A DNA stretch of 64,000 bases. It comes from Melastoma dodecandrum. Taxonomy: Eukaryota > Streptophyta > Magnoliopsida > Myrtales > Melastomataceae. The stretch is from NCBI GenBank assembly GCA_029817715.1, contig JARUPY010000607.1, positions 620,001 to 684,000 on the forward strand, in the 5' to 3' direction. Position 1 is the first letter of the stretch. Every line of letters begins with the position of its first letter. The notes under the pieces are model-generated. The model did not search any database. It was not told the origin of the DNA and worked only from the letters and a program-made list of their open reading frames with translations. Shown here in pieces: positions 13,151-26,272 of this stretch. A program made the translations under genes and the position numbers.

Positions 13151-14629
13151 TCTTGGTGGGAATTGAATAATGATACGATGAATTCAATGTTTCTTAGTGG
13201 GAGAGTTTAGTCTTTAGTGTGGCATCCCCATGACTGCACGATCGTCTTGGGTGGGGATGATGATTCAATGATGGCATCAAAAGGGGATAGAAAAGAACGA
13301 AAAAGGAGAAGATCCCACATGCATTAATCACAATCCCTTTTACCTAAACATTCATTTCATAACATCTTTACTTAATTCATTATTGCATCTTGGTGGGTTT
13401 GTGTTCTCTTACAATTACTTGGTTACATCAATACTTAAATGAGTGGTTTACTTAATGAAAGATTAAGCAGGGGAAACGATCTTAACCTAATATGTCACTT
13501 AATTTCATAGGAACTGTTCTCTCACCTCAAATCGAATTCGATTAGAGGATTACACAAAAATACTCTTAATTTTTTAAATAATTTGTTAAATACGTTACTA
13601 GTTTCCCATAAGAAATCTAAATAATCACCATGACTTTATATATACTTTTCCCCCTTTTTAAAAAATCTATTGATGGGAGTGGGAATTGAGTTAAGAGGAG
13701 TTGGGTGTTTAAAATGATTGGGGCATTCATTGGAAGTTATCATCAAAAACTAGTGGATGTCTGCCGGATCTAATCCGACTCCTCCTTTGTGCTCCCATTC
13801 ATCTCCCTTTTCTGTGTATATGGAGAAATATAATGTCAGACTGAACATATGTTATATAGCACTCCTACAAGAGATTAACTCTTCGTTCTTTTGAATCCAA
13901 AGTGATAACAGCCACGCCCCGCCGCTACCGGATCATCGTCGTTGAACCCCACACCGTGGTGGATGGACACAGCAGAGAAGACCCTTTTTAGCTTTTAGGG
14001 CAAAACCACTTCCCCAGTTAGATAACTGTTAACCTCAAAGGAACCTTACCGCCTCTGCATATCTTATGATCCTGTCCTAAAACTACCACGAAACAATTTC
14101 TCATATCAACTTTACTTGGGCCTCTCTCCCACCCACTGATCGAAGAAAATGCATTAAACACGTCTTCATCAACGTGTTTTTGTCTTTATTCCCACTTGTA
14201 GTAGATGTTGTATTTTCTCAATTTGAGCTCCCAAGTTCCGACCCCTTTAAATTCTACCCGGAAAACTCCCTCATCGCCAACGAAACACGGCTCCAAAGAG
14301 GCTCCTCCGAAGGGTGGCCAGGGGCTTGTCATTTTCCGGCGAATTTCGCCTGCACGTAGCACCCCCCCTTGCTCCAAGTTGGGGAATCATAGTATCCAAT
14401 ACTATCCCCCACCCTCAGGGGGGGAGGGGATATCATTTTCGAATGTTCTGTTCCGGCATCTCCCTCCATCGAAATTCCAGTTCCCGAGTTCATCTCGCCT
14501 TTCCTAAGGGTTTATATACTGTGGTCCGGTCTTTACATTGAAACTCGCCCAGGCTTACAAACTGTTGTTAGTCCTGTTCTGCTCTTTTACCCGTTTCTCC
14601 TTTGTTTCCGGAGCGAGAACAGGGGAGAG
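13151..14629. other. Intergenic and PHO1-like promoter/5' UTR
   Basis: No protein-coding gene is recognisable. The last 450 bases become GC-richer and contain the likely promoter and leader of the phosphate-exporter gene. I looked for an exact PHR1-binding P1BS site (GNATATNC) by eye and saw only near matches, such as GGATATCA at about 14428. Confidence 0.5.
14511..14519 (+). promoter_or_regulatory. Possible TATA box of the PHO1-like gene
   Basis: TTTATATAC lies about 110 bases upstream of the start codon in an otherwise GC-rich stretch, a plausible plant core promoter position. No transcript evidence supports it. Confidence 0.35.
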
Positions 14630-17600
14630 ATGGTGAAGTTCTCGAAACAGTTTGAGGGCCAGCTTGTCCCCGAGTGGAAGGAGGCCTTCGTCGATTACTG
14701 GCAACTCAAGATGGACATCAAGAGGATACACTTGACCAACACCCAGAAAAGCTCGCCGAGCACGAAAGATCGCAGCACGCTTTTCTCGTCTCTTGTGGGT
14801 TTCTCATTTTTCAGTCACAGAAACAGAGACCATGAAGCAATCCATGTATGTACATCTTTTCTACAGCTCGAAACTTTTCCGGAAGTTTCGAGTCAATTTT
14901 TTATGCCATTCTTTTCCCAGGTGCATAAGAAACTTGCATCGTCAGCAAGCTCTGGTGATCTGTACGAGACAGAGCTGATGGAGCAGCTGCTGGCAGATTG
15001 TGAGGCAGCAAAGGAGTTCTTCTCGTGCCTCGACTTCCAGCTGAACAAGGTGAACCAATTTTACCGCACCAAGGAGAAGGAATTCCTTGACAGAGGCGAG
15101 ACATTGAAGCAGCAGATGGGCATCCTCCTCGAGCTCAAGTCACGCCAAAACTGCAGCAGCATAGGAGGAGGTCCCAACCAGGACAGCAAAGAGGACGACT
15201 CCACTTCCTCAGCCTTTTCAACTGGTAAGAACTAAAAGGCTTGATGGATGCCCTGTTAAACACACGTCGACTAACTCGACTGCTTGATTGCAGAGGAGCT
15301 GTCGATAAAGTACAAAACAGAGCAAGACCAGCTCCAAGGGAGCAACAACACTGGGGAAGAGGAAGATAGACTTGCTGAGTTCAAAAAGGCAGAAGAACTC
15401 GGTAGTACTCAGAAAATGATGCTGAAGAGGCAGGACAGCAAATCGAGGTCGCAGAACGGGCGCTCATTCCGGTGCCAGGGGAAGAACCTGAAGCTAAACA
15501 TCCCCTTAACAACCCCAACCAGGACACTCTCCGCCATCAGCTACGTCGTCTGGGAGGACATGCTGAACCAGTCCTCGAGGAATCTAAACCCTGACGACGA
15601 TGGCAACAAGCTGCGAATCAGCAAGTCGTGGCTGCACCGTGCTGATAAGATGATACGGGGTGCCTTTGTCGAGCTCTACAAAGGGCTAGGCTACCTCGAA
15701 ACCTACAGGTACCTTAATTTTTCTATCCTAACCATTTATCAAAAAACAATTTGGGCATTAATATCTAATCATGATGCTGTTTGATAATCAGGAACTTAAA
15801 CATGCTTGCTTTTGTAAAGATCCTGAAGAAGTTTGACAAAGTAAGTGATAACTTTTTCTTGCTGGGTTAACTTTGGATTTAAAGATCATTAAGAATTGGA
15901 CTAAGATCTAAGGGAACAAATCAATTACAGGTAACTGGGAAACAAGTCCTCCCAATATACCTCAAGGTGGTGGAGAGCTCTTACTTCAACACTTCAAACA
16001 AGGTAACAAATCTCAAATAACTCAAAAATAAGATATAATAACTTTCTTTAGAGGGCTGAATGAGATCATGGTCAGCCATCCAATACACACAAGAAAAAAC
16101 AAAGTTACTGAGTTTTGATCCAAATATATTCTCAGACAAAACACAGTGGTTGTCCACTGGCAATAAGATTTCCTCTCATCGTTCTTATTGCAGTGCCTGG
16201 ACTCTGGATGTTGTTCTTAATTGCCCGCATTGTGCTCGAGTGCAGGCGATGACTCTATCGGATGAGGTCGAGCGTCTGTTCATCAAGCATTTCGCAGATG
16301 AGGACCGAACCAAGGCAATGAAGTTCCTTAAGCCTAGGCAGAGGAAGGACTCCCATGGCAAGACCTTCTTCATTGGTAATCTGTGAAATCAATCTTAATC
16401 CTAATTCCCCAGATTTTTAAATAAGAATTACCTTTTTATAAGATAATGTATTTTTATCAAAATCTATTCTTGGGTTCCCTTTTCTTTTTTTTTTAAATTT
16501 TTTTAATTTTTGTGGGTGGGATATAAAGGTGATCAGCATGCAAAAGTCATACCACAACGTTTTAGTAAGAGAAAAAAAATAAAGGTGTTTTCGGACACAA
16601 AGCACGCATGGAAAAAGGCTACTCTTTTTTTATCACTACTGCCTTAGGACGACAAGGTTGTTCTTTGTCCCGGTAAGATACCATGATCGTGACAAAAAGA
16701 CGGATCGCCAGCCGAGAAAGTGTGCCTGATGCGTCGTAGAGTACGTTTTTCTGCGTCGCCAACTTCTGGGTAGTGGAGTCGAGGTGGATGGTCTTGTTGG
16801 TTCGAATTGAACAGACAGAAACATAGTTCATGATGAGAACGATTATACTGTGCTTACTCATTTGTGTCGCGATGGCGTTTTTGTCGATCAGGACTGTTTA
16901 CCGGGTGCTTCGTCGCGCTTTTGGCCGGGTACATCGTAGTGGCTCACATCAGTGGGATGTACCGACGACAGGCCGATACGATGTACATGGAGACCGTATA
17001 TCCAGTCTTAAGGTAGTGGACCCGGCCGGTCTTCAGGATTTTGCAGGAGGAACTTATTCTTACGAATCGATTTCGGTTTCTTGCAGCATGTTTAGCCTTC
17101 TATTCCTACACCTGTTCCTGTACGGATGCAATATCTTCGTGTGGAAGAAGACGAGGATAAACTACAGCTTCATCCTTGAGCTCTGCCAGACAAAGGAACT
17201 CAAGTACCGGGACGTGTTCTTGATCTGTGCTGCATCGATGACCGTCGTGGTGGGCGTGCTCTTCTCACACCTGTCGCTTCTCCAAAAAGGATACTCTTAC
17301 TCACAAGTCAAAGCCATCCCGGGTTTACTACTCCTGGTAATACTTCTTAATCCGTTTTATGGTTTGGAAACAATATTAATGCCATGACTGATTTCTTTCT
17401 CGGGATATTCAGGCATTCGTGACCGTCCTGGTTTCACCGGCCAACATCTTGTACCGGTCCAGCAGATATCGTTTCCTACGCGTGATGAGGAATATAATCC
17501 TGTCTCCGCTGTACAAGGTCGTCATGCTCGACTTCTTCATGGCCGATCAGCTCTGCAGTCAGGCATGGCTAGGCATTTCAGTTATCAAAACTCCCAATCT

Positions 17601-18582
17601 TCATATGTAATTGAGGACTAACTTTCAGATGACGGTGGCCAATCTACAGGTACCGATGCTGCGGTATCTCGAGTACATCACGTGTTACTACATAACAGGC
17701 AGCTTCAAGACACAGGACTATGGGTACTGCATGAGGACTAGGCATTACCGAGAGCTCGCGTATGCCGTCTCGTTCCTCCCCTACTACTGGAGAGCAATGC
17801 AGGTAGATCTCACGAACAGTTTTCGTCAATCGACTTTCCCAAGTTCTGGAATTCGACTGATATAGTTGGCCGATATTGTCAGTGTGCCCGCCGGTGGTTC
17901 GACGAGGGGGAGATGAGCCACCTCATGAACCTGGGCAAGTACGTATCAGCCATGTTCGCGGCGGGCGCAAAGGTCGCATACGAGAGGGAGAGGGGAATTG
18001 GGTGGCTCTGCCTTGTGGTGGTCATCTCAGGCTTCGCGACCATATACCAACTCTACTGGGACTTCGTCCGGGACTGGGGCCTTCTCCAGGTCAACTCCAA
18101 GAACCCCTGGCTGAGGAACGAACTCGTACTCCGCCACAAATACATCTACTACCTATCCATGGTAAAAAGAGAACAAAAATTATCTCACGACCCCGTTTCC
18201 CGAATCCCTCCGATTTACACCGTTTCGACTAAAACCGCGGACTGGGTGCTCCGGATCGATTGCAGGCAATTAACGTGATACTCAGGCTAGCGTGGCTGCA
18301 GATGGTGTTGCATTACAGCTTCGAGCATGTGGATTACAGGGTGACAGGGCTATTTTTTGCAGCCCTCGAAGTGATCAGGAGAGGGCTGTGGAACTTCTTC
18401 AGGTATATGATACACGATCGATTGGAGAGTGGACATGATTAGAAATGAACTCATGGATCATCTCCTAACCCCGTGTTTTATGACTTGTTAGATTGGAGAA
18501 TGAGCATTTGAACAACGCAGGGAGGTTTAGGGCAGTGAAGACAGTGCCACTTCCATTCCATGAAGTGGACGAGGATGATTAA
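14630..18582 (+). CDS. PHO1-family phosphate exporter (SPX-EXS protein)
   Basis: Exons: 14630-14845, 14921-15224, 15294-15708, 15792-15840, 15931-16002, 16246-16375, 16892-17012, 17087-17336, 17413-17562, 17650-17802, 17883-18161, 18266-18402, 18492-18582. All joints keep frame and give 788 residues, against 782 for Arabidopsis PHO1. The N-terminus [20 protein letters not shown] and the helix around ILKKFDK form an SPX domain, which senses inositol pyrophosphates. Four hydrophobic spans follow. The C-terminal EXS domain starts near VPMLRYLEY and includes [18 protein letters not shown] and [14 protein letters not shown]. The family exports phosphate into the xylem from root stelar cells. Intron 9 has a GC donor. 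Intron 1 is 75 bases and open in frame, so a retained form would add 25 residues. An AATAAA lies about 33 bases after the stop. Orthology to PHO1 versus a PHO1;H paralogue is not decided. Confidence 0.93.
17563..17649 (+). other. GC-AG intron 9 of the PHO1-like gene
   Basis: The only joint that preserves the conserved MADQL-(C/T)SQ-VPML stretch cuts after CAGTCAG, where the intron begins GCATGG rather than GT, and ends at ...CTACAG. Nearby GT dinucleotides would shift the frame or drop conserved residues. GC-AG introns are a known minority class spliced by the U2 machinery. Confidence 0.75.
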
Positions 18583-20507
18583 TACGAATTTGATTCCTCG
18601 GGAGATGTCGGATGTAATAAAAGCATATCACCAAATTGTGTAAGGAAATTCTTTTTTTTCTCTCTTTTGCTTGTGGGTCGTCTCTTATTCCATCGACAAG
18701 ATGACGATGGAATGAAGGACAAGGGAAACAATATATATATATTTCTCCTTTTTAGCATTGGAACTTTCAATATTACTCAACTACCACTATAATTTCAGTA
18801 TCCACCTTTTATGAATATGTGGAAAATTCTTTAGGCTAATCCCAAGTTCAGATTCCCCCCCACCCATTGGAATTCTCTGTCTGGCATGGTTGGTAGTGTT
18901 TGAACTGATTCTGGGGGGGGAAGGAAGACAGACGACGAATCAAACATAAAATTCCCCGAATGGCGCGTAATCCCATTCAATTCAAACCGTGTCCTTTTTC
19001 TACAAAAGAGATACAAAGTCAAAACTCCCCTTCCCCCTTCCCTTTCCTTTTAGTCTCCCCCCCCCCCCCCAATTGACCTTCCTCCCCTTAATTATCAACT
19101 ATATTATATTATATTAAGGATTTTACGACACGTCTATTAAGAAAATCACGGGATAATTTCAATCTTCCAGATAGAGAGCCAAAGTCATCCTTCTTTCCTC
19201 TTTGAGTTTCAATCATTTCTTCTAGAACCTTTCCTTTCTTCTTTCTTAACCAAATACTTTTTTTTTTTAAATGGAAGAAAGGGAGAGAGCAGCAGGAGAA
19301 GTCGTCGACTTCGACTTGCCTGTTTCATTTCATTTTTGCCCTATTTGATTGGCTTTGGTATTTTGGAATTGTACCCGCTGACAACAACTTCGTATTCACA
19401 TTTGTACTTTTCTTATTCTTTTCCAATGGAACGCGGAACTAATCTCTTCCGACGCCGGGACCAGACACGCCCAGGCGGACGACAGCGACGATAGCTTCTT
19501 CGTCGAGACAATTACGATCACCCGTTGCGGTTTTCGGCCAATTGTGGGGAGGTGGGAAATGAAATATGTGGTAATATTGTTTTAAATATCGAGTTTAAAT
19601 CTTAAAAAGAAATCGAGAAATGAGGAAATCGATATTTTAAATACTAAATTTTTTATTTTTCATCAAAGTTTGTTAGTAGATAAACTCAAAATTATTAAAG
19701 AATTTTAAAATTTGCCGGACAGTCTCGCGAAACAAGTTTCCCGTGGAAACAAAACTCCCAAAAATTCCTATACGTACCAACAAAAGCGAAAGTGAAATCA
19801 CAACATCAACCTTCTTCTGCTTCTACCATTCAAAGTCATCCCTCAGCCCCACGTCGTTTTCGTCCGAGGGTGTGTTATTAATTAATTACATGATGAGGAC
19901 AAAACGTGGGATTTCGCATTGGATGACGACGACGATGTCCTCCCCCCTCCTTCCTTCCTTTGTGTAAGAAGGAAAAAAAGAGAACGAAAACTAAACCACG
20001 TCGTCGTCGTCGTCGTTATATTTGGTCGTGGTCGTCGGCTGTCTGTAATAATAATTAATAATAATGCACGATCTATATGATATAACAAGTTCAAAAGCCA
20101 ATCAGGAAAGGAGAGAAGCGAGGGAGGAGACAGAGACACTAGACGAAAAATCCGCCCCCCTTTTATTGGTTTCTTGTCGGGGGGAGAGAGCAAACCTTCT
20201 AGGCTTCTAAGTTTGTGTTCTTCTAGCTGTTTCCTGAGCTGGGGATTGGAGAAGTTTCCTCCCCATTCTTGTATTTGATCTGGGTTTCTTCTGGTTTGCT
20301 CTTTTGGATGGTTCATTTGTTGGGTTTGTGTTATTAGGTGGTGGGGTAGAGAGGAAGGGAGTTTGTGTGTGTGTTTGTGTTTGGATTGGATCTGTTCCCT
20401 GGGGTTGAAAAGGTGCTTGATCTTTGCTCCCAGGATTTAACCCCATTTCTGGGCTTGTGTCTGTAAGATTTTAAGGTTGTGGGTGATTGGCGAAATCTTT
20501 CCTTTGA
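18583..20507. other. Intergenic and flippase 5' region
   Basis: Holds the PHO1-like 3' UTR, a run of about 14 C near 19059-19072, a (CGT)n run near 19998-20016, and a T/G-rich leader (about 20200-20507) in front of the flippase start codon. I see no additional gene. Confidence 0.55.
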
Positions 20508-23500
20508 ATGGCTGGTGGTGGTGGAGGTGGAGGTAGGAGGAAGAAGCTGCAGTTCAGCAAGATCTATTCCTTCAGGTGTGGGAAGCAATCTCTCCAGGAT
20601 GACCATTCCCAGATTGGGGGTCCTGGGTTCTCCAGGGTTGTTTACTGCAACGAGCCCGACTCCTTCGAGGCGGGTATTCGGGATTATGCGAGTAATTATG
20701 TCAGCAGTACTAAGTACACACTCGCAACCTTCCTCCCGAAATCATTGTTTGAGCAGTTCAGGAGGGTTGCCAATTTCTACTTTCTCGTCTCCGGGATCCT
20801 GGCGTTCACCCCACTCGCGCCTTACACTGCCGTCAGCGCCATAGTACCTCTTATTATTGTCGTCGGGGCTACCATGGTTAAGGAAGGGATTGAGGATTGG
20901 CGGCGAAAGCAGCAGGTTCGCGTTTTTTTAGTTGGTTTCTTGCTTTCCTTCCTTCCTTGAGAGTTGACTTTTCAACAGAGTCTGCAACTCTAGAATCGAG
21001 CCCTGGTCTGCATCTTTTTCATTAATGATTTGTTTGCTTACCGCCAGGATATCGAGGTTAACAATAGGAAGGTGAAGTTTCACAAGGGTAATGGATTTTT
21101 CGATTACACAGAGTGGAAGAACTTGCGAGTAGGAGATATCGTGAAGGTAGAGAAGGATCAGTTCTTCCCGGCGGACCTTCTGTTGCTCTCATCCAGTTTT
21201 GAAGATGCGATATGTTACGTCGAGACCATGAACCTCGATGGGGAGACCAACTTGAAACTGAAGCAAGCATTGGGGGTGACCGCGGCCCTGCATGAGGATT
21301 CAGACATTCGGGATTTCAAGGCTATAGTGAAATGTGAAGATCCCAACGCGAATCTCTACTCTTTCGTCGGGACTATGGAGTTTGAAGAGCAACAGCATCC
21401 CCTCTCTCCTCAACAGATTCTTCTTAGGGACTCGAAACTACGGAATACAGATTATATTTATGGCGCGGTTATTTTCACCGGACAAGAGACGAAGGTTATA
21501 CAAAACTCGACGGCTCCGCCGTCCAAGAGGAGCAGGATCGAGAGGAAGATGGATAAGATCATCTACCTTATGTTCTTCATTCTCTTCCTTATTTCCTTTG
21601 TCGGCTCGATTTTCTTTGGTGTATACACCAGAGATGATCTGCGAAACAGGAGGATGAAAAGGTGGTATCTTTTGCCAGACGACACCACTGCATACTTTGA
21701 CCCAAGGAACGCTCCACGGGCTGCAATATATCACTTTCTAACAGCTCTGATGCTGTACAGCTACTTCATCCCCATTTCACTGTATGTATCGATAGAAATC
21801 GTTAAGGTTCTTCAGAGCATGTTCATCAACCAGGATGTTCACATGTACTACGAGGCAGCTGATAAGCCAGCACATGCTCGGACGTCTAATCTGAATGAAG
21901 AGCTCGGCCAAGTGGACACAATCCTGTCTGATAAGACGGGAACTTTGACGTGCAACTCAATGGAGTTTATCAAGTGTTCAGTAGCTGGTGTTGCCTATGG
22001 ACGCGGCATCACTGAAGTTGAAAGGGCAATCGACAGAAAGAAAGGGTCACCCTTGAGAAATGATGGGGTCAATGGGAATGTTGCCTTGCTACCAAGCAAT
22101 GCGAAGTCTTCGATCAAAGGCTTCAACTTCAGGGATGATCGGATAATGAATGGTAATTGGGTAAATGAGGACAATGCGGATGTCATTCAGAAGTTCTTCC
22201 GTGTCTTGGCATTGTGTCATACAGCTATACCTGAAGTAGATGAGGAGACAGGGAAGGTCTCTTATGAAGCCGAGTCGCCCGATGAAGCCGCTTTTGTCAT
22301 TGCTGCTCGAGAAATAGGATTTGAGTTTTACAAGAGGGCACAGACAAGTATCTCGGTGAAAGAGCTTGACCTGGCATTCGGAAAGAAAGTTGAAAGGTCA
22401 GTCTCCATTGATGTACAGAGGCACATTCTCTCGTTACATCGCGCTGATAATGGTCGAAGATTCTTTTGACGTGACTAATATCCATTGGAAAATCACTGTT
22501 TGTATGCAGGGTATATCAACTTCTGAACGTGCTTGAGTTTAATAGCACAAGAAAGCGCATGTCTGTAATTGTAAAAGATGACGAAGGGAAGATATTTTTG
22601 TTGTCTAAAGGAGCCGATAGGTCCGTTCACGTCAACACAGCGTTTTTTTCTTCTATTCCTCATCTCTCTCTTTCTTTATCTGTCACGATTTTGTGGATGT
22701 ATTATCAATTTCAGTAGCTAATGAAAGAAGGAACTTGGCTTTGCAGTGTGATGTTTGAAAGGGTGGCGAAGAATGGGAAGTCATTTGAGGAAGACACGAT
22801 GGAACACGTGAATGAATACGCTGATGCAGGCTTGAGGACCTTAATAATTGCGTACCGGGAGCTCAATGAGGACGAATACACAAAATTCAGCAAGAAATTC
22901 AACGAGGCCAAGAATTCCGTCAGTGCTGACCGCGAGTCGCTGATAGATGAGGCGGCAGAGACAGTTGAGAAGGATCTGATTTTGCTCGGTGCGACAGCTG
23001 TTGAAGATAAATTGCAGAATGGGGTGAGAATAAAGCATATGGTCAAGTAGTACTTGAGAATAGTATTATTAGTCAATATCACAGAATGTTGAAATGGCCT
23101 TGTGCTTTTGTGCCGGATGGAAGGTGCCGGACTGCATCGACAAACTTGCTCAAGCCGGGATAAAGTTATGGGTCCTGACTGGAGATAAAATGGAGACCGC
23201 TATCAATATCGGGTATGTAGAGCGTGTTGTTTCATCCACTAACTTTGTTTTTGAGGTATCTTCTTCTTTCTACCTTCCACTCACCAGAGAAAAATTTCCC
23301 AGGTATGCTTGTAGTTTGCTCAGACAAGGAATGAAGCAGATAATAATCAGCCTGGAATCTCCTGAAATTCTGGCGTTAGAGAAGGCAGGCGACAAGAGTG
23401 CATTGGGAAAGGTACAGGAACTCTGCGACTGAGCTCATCCCTGCATGAACATTAGTTCTGGAGGGACCTTGGTTCTGGCGTGGGATATTGTTTTTCTGCA

Positions 23501-25231
23501 AGATTTTCTTTAGGCTAATTATTTCCCTCTTTTGTGTTTGATCTCTAGGCATCCCAAGAAAGTGTACTTCGCCAGATAAAAGACGGAAAGAAACTTCTGG
23601 ATGCATCCAAGGGAAGCACCACTGAAGCATTTGCTTTGATCATCGACGGGAGATCACTGACCTATGCACTGAAGGATGATGTGAAAGACCTGTTCCTGCA
23701 GTTAGCGATCAGTTGTGCATCTGTCATATGCTGCCGTTCGTCCCCTAAGCAGAAGGCTCTGGTCAGTGTTTCCTTCCTGCTTACCTCTCCGATGTGCTTT
23801 AAACTGCACCAAATGTAGTATGATGAACATCCGCTAACATGACTAACTAAACTTTAAATAAACAGGTAACTAGGCTTGTCAAATCTGGAACGGGTAAAAC
23901 AACGTTAGCGATTGGTGATGGAGCTAATGATGTTGGAATGCTACAAGAAGCAGATATAGGTGTTGGAATCAGTGGTGTTGAAGGAATGCAGGTAGTTTTT
24001 GCTGCAATCTCGCCACTATTGTTAATACTCAAAACTGCATCCTCTCGGATTGTCCTTAATGCGAGCTTTTTTAAATCTAAAGGCCGTCATGTCCAGCGAT
24101 ATCGCAATCGCCCAGTTCAGATACCTTGAGCGCTTGCTTCTAGTACACGGACACTGGTGTTACAGGAGGATCTCAACAATGGTATTGTTCTTCAGCTCAC
24201 TGAAACTGATTGTTAATTTTAACTGAAAGGAGAACTCACTTTCACATTTTGTTTTTTTATCTGATCACCGTGGTCTTCTCCTTTTTGTCCTGCAGATATG
24301 CTACTTCTTTTACAAGAACATCACGTTTGGCTTCTCTCTCTTTTTGTTTGAAGCGCATACTACTTTCTCGGGGCAGTCTGCATATAACGACTGGTTTTTG
24401 TCCCTTTTCAACGTATTCTTCACTTCTCTTCCCGTGATGGCCCTCGGTGTCTTCGATCAAGACGTATCTGCACGGTTTTGCCTCAAGGTAATAGCTCTGC
24501 TGATTCCTATATTTTGTTCGCTGAAATTTTACTGGCTAATGCATTGCAAAAGGCAGGGAAGTTCGTTCAGTTGACCTGTGCAAATCTTGTTCTTGCAGTT
24601 TCCTATTCTATACCAAGAAGGTGTTCAGAATGTCCTCTTTAGTTGGCGTCGGATTCTTGGGTGGATGGGAAATGGATTTACCAGTGCCATCATTGTCTTC
24701 TTCTTCTGTGTCAAAGCATTAGAAGAACAAGCATTCAGGGATGATGGTCAAGTAGCAGGATATGCAATCTTCGGAGGAATAATGTACACCTGTGTCGTGT
24801 GGGTCGTCAATTTGCAGATGGCGCTCTCTGTCAGTTACTTTACTTTGATCCAGCACATATTGATCTGGGGATCGATCGCAATATGGTACCTCTTCCTCGT
24901 AATATATGGAGCAATGTCCCCTACATTTTCTACCACGGCATACAACCTCTTCATCGAAGCTCTTGCGCCCTCGCCTTCCTATTGGATCGTGACCTTGTTC
25001 ATCACCATATCGGCGCTCATTCCTTACTTCACGTTCTCAGCTATACAAATGCGCTTCTTTCCCATGTTCCATGGGAGGATACAGTGGATAAGGCATGAAG
25101 GGTTTTCAGAGGATGTTGAGTACTGTGATACGGTCCGGCAGAGCTCCCTACGGCCAACAACAGTAGGTCACACGGCACGCTTGGCTGCCAAAAGTAGGCG
25201 TGAAAAGAACGGTAACTTCGGTCCGAGGTAG
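20508..25231 (+). CDS. P4-type phospholipid-transporting ATPase (ALA8-12 group)
   Basis: Exons: 20508-20915, 21048-22396, 22510-22620, 22747-23023, 23124-23212, 23303-23411, 23549-23761, 23866-23991, 24083-24181, 24296-24487, 24599-25231. All joints stay in frame and give 1201 residues, the normal P4-ATPase length. The protein flips phospholipids from the outer to the cytosolic leaflet, normally with an ALIS/CDC50 partner. Visible motifs are the actuator loop NLDGETNLK, the phosphorylation motif DKTGTLT with the acceptor Asp at about residue 431, [23 protein letters not shown] and the hinge [16 protein letters not shown]. Ten membrane spans are expected. The N-terminus ([13 protein letters not shown], then [14 protein letters not shown]) matches the ALA8-12 group rather than ALA1-3. 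The Gly-rich start MAGGGGGGG is unusual only in its length. The next gene is convergent. Confidence 0.95.
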
Positions 25232-25783
25232 TTACATAGACCATGATGACTCTTAGGCTGTTGATAGATTAGTGTACAAATTTATGGATTGGTGTATAGA
25301 TGAGAGGATTGTACACTAGGCATAAGGGAAAGTATATATGAGAGAGCTTAGACAATTAGAGATGTTTGTGACTTATTCTTTAATGGGATGCTGTACGTTA
25401 AATTATTCATTGTAGAGGAGGATCTTGTACAGGTTATTTTGAAAAATGAATAAGGAATTGATTTGCAAATAATTCATTCCTAGCAATCCTCACAGGATAA
25501 TTGTTCATGCAAACAGATTGCCGGATATGTGGGCGATGCGCAGTGCCTGTCTTGGGCAAAAAGTTGTATGTGTGGAGTTCTGTAACATTGTTTGTAGTGA
25601 TGCCAAGGATTCTGATGATAACTAACGTTTTAGAGAATGTTGAAGAACTGCAGATGGAATGACCCAAAGCCAAAACTGAAGGTTGCTTCCATTCATGAGC
25701 AAAGGAGGCAACATGAAAGCCGCCAAAGACATGATTAGCAGTTGTAGAACAAACGGCAGAATATGCTGTCATTTTTTCCTCTG
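25232..25783. other. Convergent 3' flanks, no gene
   Basis: The spacer lies between the plus-strand flippase and the next minus-strand gene. It is AT-rich and probably contains both 3' UTRs. Nothing else is recognisable. Confidence 0.6.
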
Positions 25784-26272
25784 CTAAGCATATATAACCA
25801 ATCTTCTTAAACTCGAGCTGTTCCTACTGCGAATGGACGAAGCGTCCCCGCTTCTGACTACTTCTAGTTGTACCAGACTAATGTCGAATTCATGGTTTTC
25901 TGCAGTCAAAAGGCTTCCATCTAATTCCCTACCCCAGAAGCTCCCAAATGTGAACTCCCCCTTCTTATACAAGTCTTCCAACACCATCTCAGCCTCGTGA
26001 GCGCAATACCCGAAGCTGCTACGGTCCGAAAATGCCACAGAAATTCTGGGCGTCGATCCAACTGAGTCAGGATATCGAAAACTGAAGACTTCCATCCCCC
26101 TCGCCTCTTTCTTCGAGTGCTTGATAATTTTCTGGGATATTCTCTCTTTCAACTTGCGGATTAGCCTGAAGGGAAGCTTGATCAGGACGAGGATCAGAAT
26201 CTGAAGGATCAAGCACTGGCAGCAGCAGGACACCACGATGCAATCTGCTGCGATGGCATTACAGTCTTCCAT
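25784..26272 (-). CDS. Small plant-specific protein of unknown function
   Basis: A single-exon frame of 162 residues. The start MEDCNAIAADCIVVSCCCQC is a Cys-rich segment running into a hydrophobic stretch (to about residue 37), which suggests membrane association or acylation of the cysteines. It is followed by a basic Lys/Arg region (residues 38-58) and a soluble C-terminal part containing EMVLEDLYKKGEFTFGSFWG. From memory, plants have a small uncharacterised family with the same Cys-rich opening and similar length. I cannot name a function. It is convergent with the flippase and tandem with the receptor kinase. Coding character is supported by length, codon pattern and family resemblance. 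Confidence 0.72.
   Translation of the reverse strand: MEDCNAIAADCIVVSCCCQCLILQILILVLIKLPFRLIRKLKERISQKIIKHSKKEARGMEVFSFRYPDSVGSTPRISVAFSDRSSFGYCAHEAEMVLEDLYKKGEFTFGSFWGRELDGSLLTAENHEFDISLVQLEVVRSGDASSIRSRNSSSLRRLVIYA

Noticed and set aside
13150..14630. P1BS (PHR1-binding) site in the PHO1-like promoter
   Set aside because: Only near matches to GNATATNC were seen by eye, none exact.
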